Shown: in pieces, positions 36,588 to 49,100 of the stretch
Layout of the letters: each line of letters opens with the position of its first letter
Numbering within the stretch: position 1 is the first letter of the stretch
NCBI RefSeq assembly: GCF_003254395.2
Contig: NC_037650.1
Location: 3,593,001 to 3,657,000, forward strand
Source: Apis mellifera
Taxonomy: Eukaryota > Arthropoda > Insecta > Hymenoptera > Apidae
Length of the DNA stretch: 64,000 nt
Reading direction: 5' to 3'
Notes under the pieces: model-generated
Database searches by the model: none
What the model was told of the DNA's origin: nothing
Seen by the model: only the letters and a program-made list of their open reading frames with translations
Made by a program: the position numbers and the translations under genes

Positions 36588-36601
36588 CACGTCACTTCCG
36601 G
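36588..36601 (+). promoter_or_regulatory. CRE half-site plus ETS composite
   Basis: CACGTCA overlaps CACTTCCGG, the high-affinity ETS/GABP sequence. Such composites are typical of broadly active CpG promoters. Confidence 0.4.
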
Positions 36602-36661
36602 TTCCACAGCCCCTTCACCTCGAGAGGTTATGAGACTTTATTCGGAGGGAGCGAAGGAGGA

Positions 36662-36685
36662 GGGGGAGGGGGAGGGAAGGTGGGG
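36662..36685 (+). other. G-quadruplex motif
   Basis: Four G runs of 5, 5, 3 and 4 are separated by loops of 1, 1 and 5 bases. Confidence 0.6.
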
Positions 36686-39600
36686 AGGAGACAGAGACGA
36701 AAACAAAGAGCCTTCGCTCGAGAATTAATTTCAATTGGATTACCGTGAATATTGTCAGCGCTTACGTCGAGGCGTCGCATTCCTCTCCTCTCCTCTTGCG
36801 AGGAGGTTGCGCGCCGCTACGTGCAAAGTCACGACTCTTTCATCTTATAACGAACTGACGGCGAATGAGCAATTATCGTTAAATGCGAAGTAATGCTCTT
36901 AGAAAGCATCTCCTCCACTTTTTCCATCGACTACGGAGGGAGGGAGGGAACTCTTCTTCTCAATTTTCGCCTGACGATGAATTTTCTCGACTCGGATGAA
37001 CCGAGTCGCGAACGAATCACGGACGATTCAATATATATGTATCCTAGACCAGATAGCGTTAAGTAATTTTGATAAAAGGTTTTAATTATTCGTCAACTTG
37101 CATGCACGGGATCGAAATCCTCGAGCACGTTCAATCGTATTTTGCACGAACAAACGGCCAACTTTCCCGCTACTATTTCGTCCATTAACGAGCCGAGCCG
37201 TGGTGGTCGAGTTTCGTTTCACGGGAGAGGTAGAAATTTTACCGTGAAAACACGATGGGGAGAAAAGGATTAAAAAGAAAAGAGAGAGAAAAAAAACGGA
37301 TAGCGCCACGATCCTTTCGAATAATTCACGATTCGACCTAAATGTTCCGCGACGCGACAGATCGCCGCGAGAAGCGGAAACCGTGTGAAATCAAGATAAA
37401 ACGCGCGATGGCCGCGTCCCGATATAACATTGAATCGCGTCCCCTCCCCTACATAATAGAACGAGAAGAATAAGCCAAGGTTTCTTCTCGTTAGCCAGGG
37501 CACAATGTCCAATGTCGGCCGCCTCCAAACTTCACCCTCCAACTCTCCAAGGCGTTTCGACGATGAAGATGAATGCAACTTTTTTTCCTTCCCCTTCTTC
37601 TCTCTTTCGAGGCCAAAGGGCAAAAGTGACACGTTTCCCCGATGAAGGGAGAAGGGAAAAGAGAGAGAGAGATAAAGGTGAGGGAGGGGAAGGCCGATAC
37701 AAGGCTCATTGTTGCGCCACGGTTGCCCATTGTACAAAAGTTTCGCCAAAGTTCGCCAATTTGCGTTTTCTTCTCGAATGCGACAAAGATGCGGTGGAGG
37801 AACGCCATCGGATAATATTTCTACCTTCTATTCTGCTCCTCCTCTTTTTTTTCTCCCCTTTCTCCCTCCTCCACAATATTCTTTTCGCACTCCATCCTCT
37901 TTTTCCGTACCCTTACGTTTCTTCTCTCTTCTTCACGATGACGAGAGGATCGAGGAGTATCTTTTTATTCCAATTCGTCGTCGCGCGAGAAGAAATTAAA
38001 AGAAAGACGGTGGATGACGATAATAATAATCATCGCGCGATAAAACGACGCATGAATACGAATTGACTTAAAGAAAGAAAGCCTAAGAAATCTAAGAAAG
38101 AGACTCGTCGTTCTTCTTTTTTTAATCATTTACTTTAGATCATATCTTCCTCTCCCCTTCCAAATTTTCTATTATTCGGGTATCGCGAAACGAGACGCAT
38201 CATCGTCACTCCAGGAGCACTTCTCTATCTCTTCCGCATTTTCCACCACCCTTCAAAGTTCATTTCGTCATCCCATAAGCTGCAAAGTCTAGAGAGGCTC
38301 GCGTCTCTGACCGCGTCGTCTTTCAGCCTGTTTTCGTCGGCGAAAATGCCGCGGGCTTGAAACGGGCGGGCGGCGCAACGTTGATGGAATCTGTCGCGAG
38401 AGAGAAAGAGGGGGGAAGGAGTTATGTTTCTGAAAGACTGCACTGCAAGGGGGAACGAAGGAAAAATGGGGAAAAAAAAAAGAAAGGAAAAAAGAGCAAG
38501 GAGACGACGAAAAGCGGCGTTTCCCTGGATGGGAAAGCAACCGAGGTCGAGGAGAAGGCTGTATATGCGCGATAGAGTGCTCCTCTCGAGCCTCCGGCGA
38601 TCGCCAAGTTTCCCGGAAATGCGTCCTCATGAGAGGATTTTCGACCCCTTTTAGACCCCCGATCAGAGCCGAGAGCAGAGAGAGAGAGCAAGTGTTTTAA
38701 AGAAAGAGAGAGAGTGCGCGCGAAAAAAGAGATTGAAATTCCGGTTGCGCGGGCACAAATTTCACCGATAATCTCGCAAAGGAAATCTTTCTCTTCGCGT
38801 CCACGGGAAAGAGAGAACCCGTTATTTGCTCCGCGACGCGCCGTTTTATATGATTTTCACCGAGTCGATAAACATCGCGATTCCAATCTCGCGAATAAGC
38901 AACTAGTTGACGCGCGGCGAGAGGAAGGGGAGGAGGAAGAGGGCCGCCAGCGGGAAAATGTCTAGCTACCAGCCTTGCGAGAGACGTCTTTAAGATTCAT
39001 AAAAGAGCGCCAAGTTGAAAATCGATCCCTCCCCTCCTCTCCGACCCGAGTCAATTTCCTGCTAACCTCGTAAACTTTCCTACTGCTAGTGATCCTTCTC
39101 TCTCTCTCTCTCTTCTCTTTTTTAATCTCTGATCGATTGTAACGAATCCATCTTTTGGAGAGATTCATCGAGAAAAAGGGGGAAAGAGAGAGAGAAAAAT
39201 TGAATGCATTTCTTATTCACGAGAGGAAGTGAGAGCGAGAGGGAGGAAGAGAAGGAGGCGTGAAATGTATAGGATCGGAATCACGGAATGCCCCCTGGCC
39301 AACAAGAAAAGCCCGTAAATACTCGAGATCGTTTGAATACATTCAAGACCAGACTCGATCGAATTTCCTTTTCCTGGCGCGAGCTCGATGAAAAGCACAA
39401 AGGTCCTTCGTGCTCGTTAAAGTAAATTTCCACGAGACGACAGGTCTCGGGGATGGATATATCCAGGTCATCCCCCACCACCCTCCCTGCTTGTCCCGCT
39501 ATTTTTTCTTTTTTAAAAAAACGAGGGCGGGGTGGAAGGAGGGGAGGAAAGAATTTCGAAGGGAGAGACGAAATATTCAACGAAAATTTTCCGTTTCCAA

Positions 39601-41827
39601 TAACCGATTTGTTCGTCTCTTTTCGAGAAAACTCGAGAGAATTTTGTACAAGACTTACTTGCAAATTCGCAGCGTTCGATGAAGCTTCGAAGCCGTTCAA
39701 GTGTGAACTGGAGAGCGGCAGTGGCCGGTGATCGCGTTGATGAAGAGAAGAAGCCGGTGATAATAATTGCGTTCCCCTTTTTCTCTTCTTCTGCTCCCAT
39801 CGTGCACGTACAATTTCTGGAATTAAGCAAAAACAATCGTGTGTATCTCATTATCGAAGCATTCATGGAAAATCAAATTAATGTTTCGATTTCGTATTAT
39901 ACCGTTTGATACACATATACCTTTTTGGATAACGTACGCGAGGCCGTTGTACACTTATCTTAAAGGAAGCGACGAGGGAGAAATCTTGGGGAGGAAGTTG
40001 ATAGCCGGGGTGTGTCCAAAGTTGGCCTTTATAACGTTGCATCGGGTCTCAAAGTGGAGGTGGCACGCGTAACCGCATTGTTAAACTTGGCGCTATCGCG
40101 CTACAGCCTTTTAACTTGGACTGCGGGAATATTGTAGGAAGTTGCAAGAATGTTTCCAACAACGGGCCGAACGCACATTATTTCGTCTCTTCTGACCGGA
40201 ATCTTGGCCACGGAATGTTTGGGGGGAGGAAAAAGAGAAAAAAAAAACAGACGTTGATACAGGCCTCGTTACTTTCCTGCGTCATTACCTACATTGGAAA
40301 ATCCTCCACGATACGGATAAGAAGAAGCCGTAGAAAAAGGCTCGAGGCTGCGGTCGTCATCGCGGAGGGCGTCGAGGTAGGAGAGTTAATTTATAATACG
40401 TCGGTGTATTACGCCGTACACCTCCACCTCCTGAACGTATTTTCCTACGAATGAAAGTGGATCAGACTCGACGTACGTCTTTTATTCGTTTGTTCGAGAT
40501 ACAAAAAAAGAAGAAAAAAAAAAAATAAAAAAGCAATGCGAGAGAGAAAAACGAAAGAATGCGATCGAAAGATCCAATTGCGGAGCAATCGTCCCGTGTC
40601 TTCTCATTTGTAATCGGTTTTCCATTCCTCCGTGTATATGGCCCGTTTTAAAGTCGCTCGATTCCTCGACGTCGCTGCGAGCCACCCTATATCTCTCTAT
40701 GTACCGCATACACACGTACGCATCCTCGTCCGAATATCCCTCAAAGAACGCGTGTACACGTTTCTGAAACGAGGCACACGTATATACACGGTGTATGTAC
40801 TCACACACAGGTACACGGACACAACAGACACGCGCCTCTCCGATCCCCCTTCCTACGAGTACATCCATCTCTGCTATCCGGACAAAGCGAAGGAAGCCGT
40901 ATGTGCATTGAACATTGATTTTAAACGCAAGCCGTGCTACAAGACTGCCGTAAAAAAGGTTCGAATCCGCCAGACTTCCAACTTTCTGCCCCCTCTCCCT
41001 CTCCCTCTTTTCCCCATTCTAATGGAAAACTGGAAGCGCGCAGACACGATGGATTGATATGGAGAAGAATCCGAGACGTCTATCGGCTCGGCTCAGCGAC
41101 AAGTAGCTTCGTAGTAGACAATGGCGTAGTTACTTCCACACGTGTACGCGACGCGCCAGCTTTTTCTTTCCTTTTCTCTCTTCAGTCACAGTCGATTTCT
41201 AAAAGAGATCGCTTCTGCGTTTACGTCTTTCTTTCTTCCTTTCCTTTTCCTCCAACCACTTCGCATTGTCGTTCGAGAATATAATAGCAATTTTTCCCGA
41301 TGTAAGAAAAATTCCTAGACAACGTATCCCATCGACGATTCTTCGGTCCTTTTCTTTGGAAACGCTTGGAATTGTTCTTGATTCCAGAACTCGAGGATCT
41401 TCCTATTGTAGAGAATTTTGGAGGGAATTAGCGATTCGTGGAGAAGCATTATTGGGAGTGAAAACTGATGGAACTCCGTGCGTTGAAATATCGTATCTGT
41501 GTACGAGCGCGCGAAAATCGGGTTGTTCCTCCCCCCGGAGGAGGATGTTATCGGCGGGATGCGATCGTTTAACATTATTCTGAAGGTTCGAAAAGGGAGG
41601 GAAACACGGAGGCGAAATCGAGTCGCTCCTCTCATACATAAATTCTCGAGCGGGCTTCTTATTCGAGTTCGAGTTACGAGTGGAACGAGCGGTGAAAAAT
41701 ATATTTGCAGGGAGGAGGGAAATTTAATTGTGTATCGTGGAAGGGGATTACGGTTTTGGAACGGTTCCTTTTTGCTGCTGCGAGTATATTATTCAACGGG
41801 ACGGTAGTATTTGATGGCAAAGAAACG

Positions 41828-41870
41828 CCCGTCTACCTTCCTCACTTATTTAAAGGGTAAAAATATATCC
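41828..41870 (+). repeat. diverged module, copy 1 (TTATTTAAAGGG family)
   Basis: This 43-bp block aligns to 42896-42939 with six mismatches and one single-base gap. The core TTATTTAAAGGGT is at 41848-41860. In the frame starting at the ATG at 41815 it lies in a 28-codon open frame whose peptide contains STFLTYLKG. A regulatory or peptide role is undecided. Confidence 0.7.
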
Positions 41871-42228
41871 TGCTCGGAACATTTCTCCAGACCTACATAA
41901 TTTACCCGAGTTATTTTTCGAGATCTACCAACGTGCTCTCCGTGCCACGGATGGAACGAGATTCTTCTGACATATTTCGTTCAGGAACCACTACAGAATA
42001 TTAGAGACGTTTGTACGAGAGGAAACGAGGAACTATTTATCGTGTATATATATATATATAATCTTTCAACTTTCTCGTATCAACTAGCCGATCGAAATTC
42101 TTCTTCTTATTGGAGAAAAAAAGAAAGAAAAGGAACAATTTTTATCGAAAACAATTACGCTCCACATAGGCATCGACGTTTTATTCGACTCGATGTATCG
42201 AGTGACAGCTTGCTACCTAACCTACACC

Positions 42229-42397
42229 CGAGAACCTTCTTTGATTATTTAAAGGGTCAAAAGCGAAGCATCGAAGCATCTCCTCCCTTCCTCCCTTATA
42301 CCGTGTCACGTGCACGGTACACGCCCCGCGCGCGCGCGCGCGTATACGTGCGTGTGTGTGTGTGTGTATCGGCCACGATTCAAAGTTATTTCACGGG
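42229..42397 (+). repeat. diverged module, copy 2
   Basis: The core ATTATTTAAAGGGTCAAAA is at 42244-42262 and reads as RTFFDYLKGQK in the same phase as copy 1. About 130 bp on, the second conserved block TTCAAAGTTATTTCACGGG (42379-42397) matches copy 3 at 17 of 19 bases. A TCACGTGCA E-box and the Z-DNA-prone (CG)n(TG)n tract lie between the blocks. Confidence 0.7.
42327..42369. repeat. Z-DNA-prone (CG)n(TATACG)(TG)n tract
   Basis: Forty-three bases alternate pyrimidine and purine without a break: (CG)7-8, then TATACGTG, then CG(TG)n. CG followed by TG repeats is the most Z-prone natural sequence class. Confidence 0.85.
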
Positions 42398-42895
42398 TCT
42401 GTACGACAGTCGGTAAAGTGGTTTATACATCGGCTCGTGAAATTCGGGACCGGGCAAATTCTCGCCCGTGTCCCATGAAAAATTGAGATGACAATCCTCT
42501 TCTTCTTCCCTCCTCCCTCCTCTCTTACCTCTTCTCTCCTCCCCCGCTGGATGAAATGGGGTTGTGAATCAGTAAAGAGACTAAATTTGTCTCTACCTGA
42601 TACATATATATATATATTGTTCAGAGAAACGTTATTTTTGAAACGATGATGTGTCCCGTATCCGAAATATCGTATAAAATTTCCTTGCCGTAAAGTTTCT
42701 CTTTTTCTTTTTATCAGAGGGGAACGATTAGTACGTATCTTCCCCATAAATTGCCGATTCGAACTCTCGATTTCAAAAAAAAAACTTGGAGATGGAGGAG
42801 GATCTCGATATTCGATAAAGGAGAAAACGAAAATATTTTTGCGTTGCGCTCAACGATATTCAATTTGGCGCGTGTCGTACAAACGACGACACCCC

Positions 42896-43025
42896 CGCGC
42901 GTCTACTTTCTTCGGTTATTTAAAGGGGTCAAAATATATAACGCGGCAGCCAGGACTCTCTTTCACCGCCACGTGCAGATACGCCTACTATGTGTAGATA
43001 CGCCGCTCCAAAGTTATTTCGCGGG
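42896..43025 (+). repeat. diverged module, copy 3
   Basis: The core TTATTTAAAGGGGTCAAAA is at 42916-42934, followed by CCACGTGCA and then TCCAAAGTTATTTCGCGGG (43007-43025), the same order as in copy 2 but about 40 bp more compact. GGGGTCA is a nuclear-receptor half-site. A homopurine tract follows immediately. Confidence 0.7.
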
Positions 43026-43029
43026 GGAT

Positions 43030-43093
43030 GAGGAGAAGAGAGGAGAGGAGAGAGGAGAGAGGAGAGGAGAGGAGAGGAGAGAGGAAAAGGGGG
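43030..43093. repeat. 64-bp homopurine GGAGA tract
   Basis: Every base from 43030 to 43093 is a purine, mostly GAGGA/GGAGA units with mirror symmetry. It is triplex (H-DNA) prone and directly follows module copy 3. Confidence 0.85.
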
Positions 43094-43111
43094 TTTCGGG
43101 CTACCGTCGGG

Positions 43112-43164
43112 TTCCCTATGTGCATACAATTTCCCTATGTACGAGGACCGTGGTCCTATACATA
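43112..43164. other. direct repeat plus imperfect hairpin
   Basis: TTCCCTATGT occurs at 43112-43121 and 43131-43140. The second copy runs into an inverted repeat in which TATGTA (43136-43141) and AGGACC (43144-43149) pair with GGTCCT (43152-43157) and TACATA (43159-43164). Confidence 0.55.
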
Positions 43165-43169
43165 TGCGT

Positions 43170-46100
43170 ACGAGTATATCTGTGTCTGCGCGCGCTCGCG
43201 CGTTTCTACGTGTACACTGCGTATCTATGCGAGGGGAGAAGCACACGGACGAGAGAACAGGAGACGGAGAAATATGCGACAGTGCTCAGAGAGAGAGGGA
43301 GGAGCGGAGTACCATCAGTGCTATGTGCAGAGAGGGGCGTGGAAGGGGTGGACTAGTGGAGCAGGGGCGCGAAGGGGTACGAGCGTAATATCGGAACCCC
43401 AAACGGTAATCGATATCACATATATCTCGGCCGATGTATATTCAACCATCCTGCACGGTTTTCCGAAAGGAGCCCCTTAATAAAACTACTTACGAACGGC
43501 CGGAGAACGTCTCCTTCCTGGATTCGCTCTCCTTCCGACCGTCTTCTTCTTCTTCTCTCCCCGTTTCCGTTCCCGTTCTCTCTCTCGTCCGTTTCGTCGT
43601 TCGTATATTACGACCGGCTTAAAAAGAGAGCCAAATGGTACGGCTTTTACGATAGGAATACCGAGTCGTCCTTGGACGAGCTTGACGCGGGCGTTAAGCT
43701 TCGTCGGATATATTAAAACGCTTCTTCTCCTTCGCACACACCACACCAGTCCGTCGATCGATGAATTCGAGAAGAAAAGGGAAAAAGAGAGAGAGAGAGA
43801 GAGGGATTTCACATCGATTGGCATTATTCTAGAATCAAATCGCGATTTTCTTCTCTCTCTTTGTCTACGGATTCCGACAAGAATACGAGCCGTCAAGTAT
43901 TACACGGGGATGATTTTTCGATTCTCTTAAAATTATGATCGGTCGCGGCCGTTGGATCGTGAATCGAATCGTCGATATTTGCATCATGCTCGTAACGTGG
44001 CGCCGCGTTGGTTTCGTGAAAGGGGGCGGTTGAAATTTTCGAGGGATGGAAGGGTGGAAGGGGCCGAGAGATTTTCGACGAGAAAGCGTTAATGAGTCGA
44101 GGAAGCGGAGCATGGAAAGAAGAAATGAATATGAAATTAATAGTATTCCGCCAAGTGCAGCCTGGCGCGCAACTCCATGCATTTATATGCGCTCGCCGGG
44201 AAAGCTTTCGCCTTTCTGTCTATCGCCTTTTCTCTCTCCGCCTCTTCACGCCTCCCCCCCCCCGCCATTCTTTCCATTTTTCTCGCCCCCTCGCCGCGAC
44301 GTTTCTTCTCGCTATCTCTTCCCTCCCTCCCTCCTCGTATTTTTGAGCGACTTTTCACGCGTCTTGTCGCACAATTCCACGGTGTCGTATCAAGAGCCCC
44401 TGCTACGACAATGGACAAACGGGCGGAGAAAGGTCGGCTGAGAAGAGGGCCCTCCCTCCCCCGCGTCAAGATATTGTTCTTCCTTATAACCGTCTCGTCG
44501 TGGAAATTGCCACTCTCTCTCTCTCTCTCCCCTCACCCCCTGGATATTATTGCATCGTCGTATTTGATTCGATACGCTTTTTAAATTCAACGACACTTTG
44601 ACGGATTTATCGACGTTCCAGCTCGTGCTGCTTATCTCTCGCTGAAAAGGGAAAAAAAGAAAGAAAGGAGCGAGAAAAAAAAAAATTTGCTCCATTTCTT
44701 CCGCGAGAATTCGTTCGTAGAACGTGTCATCTCTTTTTTTTTATTAGAATATTCGGATCGAAAAAAAAGAATCGTCTTCTCTTTTCCTTTCATCGCTACC
44801 TGCCTCGACTCTCTCCCCTCGATAGGGATGATGGAGAGACGGGAGAACGGGGGGTAATTCAAAAGTGACCGACTGTCCGAAATCTCTATTAAGTCCGATC
44901 TCGCAACGCCGTGACTCGCAAGACGCTGTATGGTAATTAGCCGTAGAAACTTGCCAGGCGAATTGTAGCGGGCGCCGGGGCGAACTATGCCCGCATGCCC
45001 CTTGGGTACCAAATACCAGCACCGGGGAGAGGTGGGTTAGGTGGTGGCGACATTACTAAAATGTCAGAGAATGTCACCCATCTCATAATCTATGCCCCGC
45101 GTCCTCTCCTCCCTCGCCTCCGGCCTCTCTGCAACCGCTAACCTCGAGGTTCCACCGGCAGAGCCCTCGGTTTAACCCTCCCCCTATGGCACAGCGTTGC
45201 TGCTGCCGCTGTGGTGGCCCCTCTGGAACTCGCCCCTTCCTCCCTCTCTCCCTCCCTCCGTCTCTTCCTCCCTCCCTCTCTTTCCTCGTGCCCGTCAGTG
45301 TGGCCTCACCTCACCACGCTGCACCAGCCGCATTCTCGCGAGAAATTAATTTGGCCCTATTAAAATGATCACTTCTGGATTTAAGTTACGATCTCTTCTC
45401 CTCTCCTCTCGCTCTTTTCGCTCCCTTCGAGGCTTCTCCCTCCTGCAACGCCGCCGCGTTCCATCAGGAGAATGGAGGGCGGCGAGTATATCCCTCTCGG
45501 CTTTCTCGGTGTCATTCATCGTGGCAGCGGCTCCGTGACGTTTCGGGAGCACGATTGCCGGCTGGCTCGAGGGTGGCTCGAGGCGGTGACGCTGTTATAT
45601 ATATATACGAGCTCTCTCTCTCGCATCCCGCGTCCGACACGAGAGGTTTTAGCCGCCGCGTAAACGGAAGAGGAGAGCCGCGCTCGTCGCTTCACGCGCG
45701 GATAAATATCGCGGGGTGTGTCAGGCCGAGGTCTCCGTGCAACCGCGAAAAATCGTGCTCGCGAAATAACAAGATCGAGTTCGAGAACACGAGCGATCTT
45801 TCGTTGGAAATATACGAAAATCTTGGAATTTCTTCCGAGACATCACTCTTGAAAACCGGTGGTTTACTAAACGAGACGAGTGATTCGAACGGAAGAGGAG
45901 GGAAAAGAGTTGGAAAAAGCGGGTGTTAATGGATGGATAACGCGAGCCAATTTCCCCCCTGCCCCCCCGTTCCTGCCGTGGGATGAGATTAAAAAGTGTT
46001 CAACACCACGGCTGTTAATTTCTAACGCGACACGGGATTTATAAATTACCCCGGCATCGATATGTATAACCGTGTGCACAGCCCGTATCCCGTGGGATAC

Positions 46101-49100
46101 AGCTTGCGCAGCTGCGTACACGCGGGTGAACAAGTAATAAAATATGTCGTCCACGCTCTTGGGATGCTGAGCGTGACCACGCGTAATATTACCACGCGGC
46201 CGGCCAACGCACGGTTTCCATCTCCCCCACGGTTGACGGGGAAAAACAATTTCCTTCACCGCTTTAGAAAATGGTGAAGCGAAACCGGAATAAACCGCGC
46301 CACTCCTCCGAATACAGATTAAATTTATACCTGTGCTCTACGAAAATACGCTTCGTTGTTATCCGCACCGCACCGTTATCGTATTAATATGCTAATTATA
46401 AAGCGAACGTTATCTCGAGAGAGAAAGAGAGAGGAGAGATCGTCGAAATTTCGAAACTCTATTTATACGCAAGGATGGAAAGAAAAAAAGAAGAATTTAA
46501 CACGAATAAATCGATCGATTAGATGATGAAAGATACGTCGAAAGAAGGCACGTGTTAAGAAACACATGGTTTTTCCCGACCCTGCTTTATTACACGAGGA
46601 AAGGTCCCTTCCTCCCTCCCTCCCTTGCAAGTTCATTCGACGAGAAAAATGCTGGGCCGGACGAGATAATAGCACAGGTTCGAATTTCTGTTATCCGCGC
46701 GTGCGATCGTCGTATCAGCCGAGGGCGGTAATTGGTTGGGAGTGCTAGCGTGCCGCGCGGAGGCGGGGTGCTGCGATATGCTTTCTAATATTTGCACACT
46801 TTGATTGGAGTTTGCCCAGACGCCCCTCAAATTAATTACACGCTTTTTCGCGTGTCCCGCATTCAACGCCGCGAAAACGATGGATCCTTCCATCATTTCC
46901 AATCGCATTTCCATTTTCCTCTCCCCTCTCGACACGTGTATTTCCCCGATCCGACCCGATTCTTCCTAACCTATAAAATAGAAAAGTCTTCGATGCATCG
47001 TATTCCTACGTATTCGATCGGCGTTTCGACTAATTTCCCGCTAACGAACGAAACGTACCCAATTACTATCGAAAAAGACAAGAGAGAGAGAGAGAATGCA
47101 GATGGCGACGGAGGAGGAGGAAGAAGGAAAAAAAAAGCGCTTTTATCCGTTATTCAATAAACACGATGAACTCCTTCAAAGGTACATTTTTCAATTATGG
47201 ATGCCAATCGAGGCAAGACAGCGGAAAGAGGCAAGGATTTCGCTCATCGAGAATCAGCTTTTGATCAGCGGGGGGGAAAGCATCGGTGATCCGATTCGAA
47301 TAATTAAGTCTGCAACTGTGGATCGTTAGCGGCCCATCGAGCGAGGGTAACCCGTGGCTGGGATACAAACCCGCGCCGCCCCCGCGCTCATTAACATCCG
47401 ATCAAATCCCGTCAAAGACGACCACGACGTCGATTGATCGAACGTTATTTTCCTTCGTCCAAGGAGAGTACGACGAGGTGTCGTACTCCTCCCTCGAAGG
47501 GCCGAGGTCCCAAGGTGGCTCGGAAACTCGGCCGCGAAAATCGAGATTAATTAAAATTTTGGTCGGGGGACGGCTTCTTTTCCTACACGAGGATTTCGTC
47601 GCTAATAATCGCTAATTACGCGGTATCGACGCCTCGCTAATTAACCGTGCTCGACCCGAGCTTTAATTAACCGAGGCGGCGTGCCTCGCGTCGCGGAAAC
47701 GGAAACCTTCTCCAACGGCGAGATGTCGCTAGACGACAACCACCGTCCGTGAAAATAATACACTCCTTCCAATTTCTAATTTTCGTAATTCGTTCGATTC
47801 GAAGAAGAGAGGAAGAGGCGAGGGAGCGAAACTCGCTTTCGACCAGATTAAAAAGACACCCCCGTCCTTACCACGACGCTAGTAGGCGCGAGATTCGTCC
47901 TTAATCGAGCGAAACCAGGCCAGCGCAATTGGAAATACGTGTTAACGAGACGATTCCATTAGCGCGAGTTGCGTTAAAATATACTAGCCGAGTAATAAGT
48001 CAATATTAATTAATAAACGGGGATGGCGATCCTCGTGGGGCTCCCCTCCCCCATCCCAGATACGGTTGGATATTAATCGCGTTTCCTGGTTTCGTTTCGA
48101 CGAAGCAATAAAACGAATATTTTCACGGAGAGAAGAAGCGGTGAATTTTTGTCACCATATTGCATGGAAAAAGATGTAGGATGGATAGATATATATATAC
48201 GCGTATTTCTTGCAACAGCTCGCGTAACGTCTCGATTACGTATCGATATACTTCTTCGAAAGATACGTTACTCGATGTGTATCTGGAATACGAGTAAACA
48301 GTGATAGTAGGAAAAATCCAGAGGAGAGAGAGAGAGAGAGAGAGAAAGGTTCATTCGGTTAGAAATTCCGACATTTTTCTCCTTAAATGTTCACTCACAC
48401 AGAGGAGGCAGAAAGGAGACGTCTGCTTCTATCTCTCCACCACGGATCGGAATTAGATTTATCGCGACATCCCGGAGAAATTACGCGTGACGAAACTATT
48501 ATTCTTCCACGCATACATACGACGTTACATATCTTAAATAAAGCCAAGTTCCAAGCCAAGTTTCTTTCGTCGCGAAACTACCTCGTGGAGGAGGGAAAGC
48601 CGCTTATCACGCGTCACGGATTCTTCTCGAGGCATCTATCTTTGACAGATGCACGGACAAGTAATAGTATCGTATAGGTGGAATCGAGTAACTGGTCGAA
48701 GAAAGATTTAAAACCCAGCTCTTCCTCTCGATCATCTCGAAATCTGGATCGTCGCTTTCCTTCTTCTTCTTCTTCTTTCTCTACTTCGCGGGGTTTGCTC
48801 GACGAGGACCGCTTGTTCAAAGGGGCGCGTCTCGTCGCCGCGCGAAACGAGAAAGAGATCCGAGGGAGGGGGAGGGAGAAACACAGATTCACAAAAGAGA
48901 AAAGGAGAGGGATTAAAGGGACCACCACCCCTACCCCCTTGCGGGCGGGAAGAAAGTCGTTCAAAGAATTTACCGTGATGACGGAGAAAGGTGGCGGAGA
49001 AAGGAACGGATTGAAAGAGAGGGGCGGGGAACAAAGCGAGGAGGAGGAGGAGGAGGAGGAACGAAACGAGGTGGAGGCGAAGCAAATATAAAGATATCGG

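Larger units (their letters stand above)
31340..41800. other. gene-poor stretch
   Basis: No supported gene. The longest frame (34090-34695, minus, 201 codons) has no recognisable domain. Listed separately are a perfect hairpin (33256-33285), a CRE/ETS composite (36588-36601) and a quadruplex motif (36662-36685). CAAAGTTCAT-type HNF4-like words occur near 34692 and 38252, and also at 11947. A 20-bp (CT)n-CGA-(GA)n palindrome is at 32254-32273. Confidence 0.5.

Noticed and set aside
40961..40971. GGTTCGAATCC, a perfect tRNA B-box
   Set aside because: The T-stem does not pair, no A-box lies at the right distance, and no cloverleaf or terminator can be drawn.
45186..45368. Cys-rich start MAQRCCCRCGG in a 60-codon frame
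   Set aside because: It continues into Leu/Pro/Ser runs encoded by a CT-rich microsatellite. Probably compositional.
46184..46192. TAATATTAC, the rolling-circle nick nonamer of geminivirus-type origins
   Set aside because: No inverted-repeat stem flanks it (the neighbours are direct ACCACGCG repeats), there is no Rep-like frame, and a single 9-mer is expected by chance.
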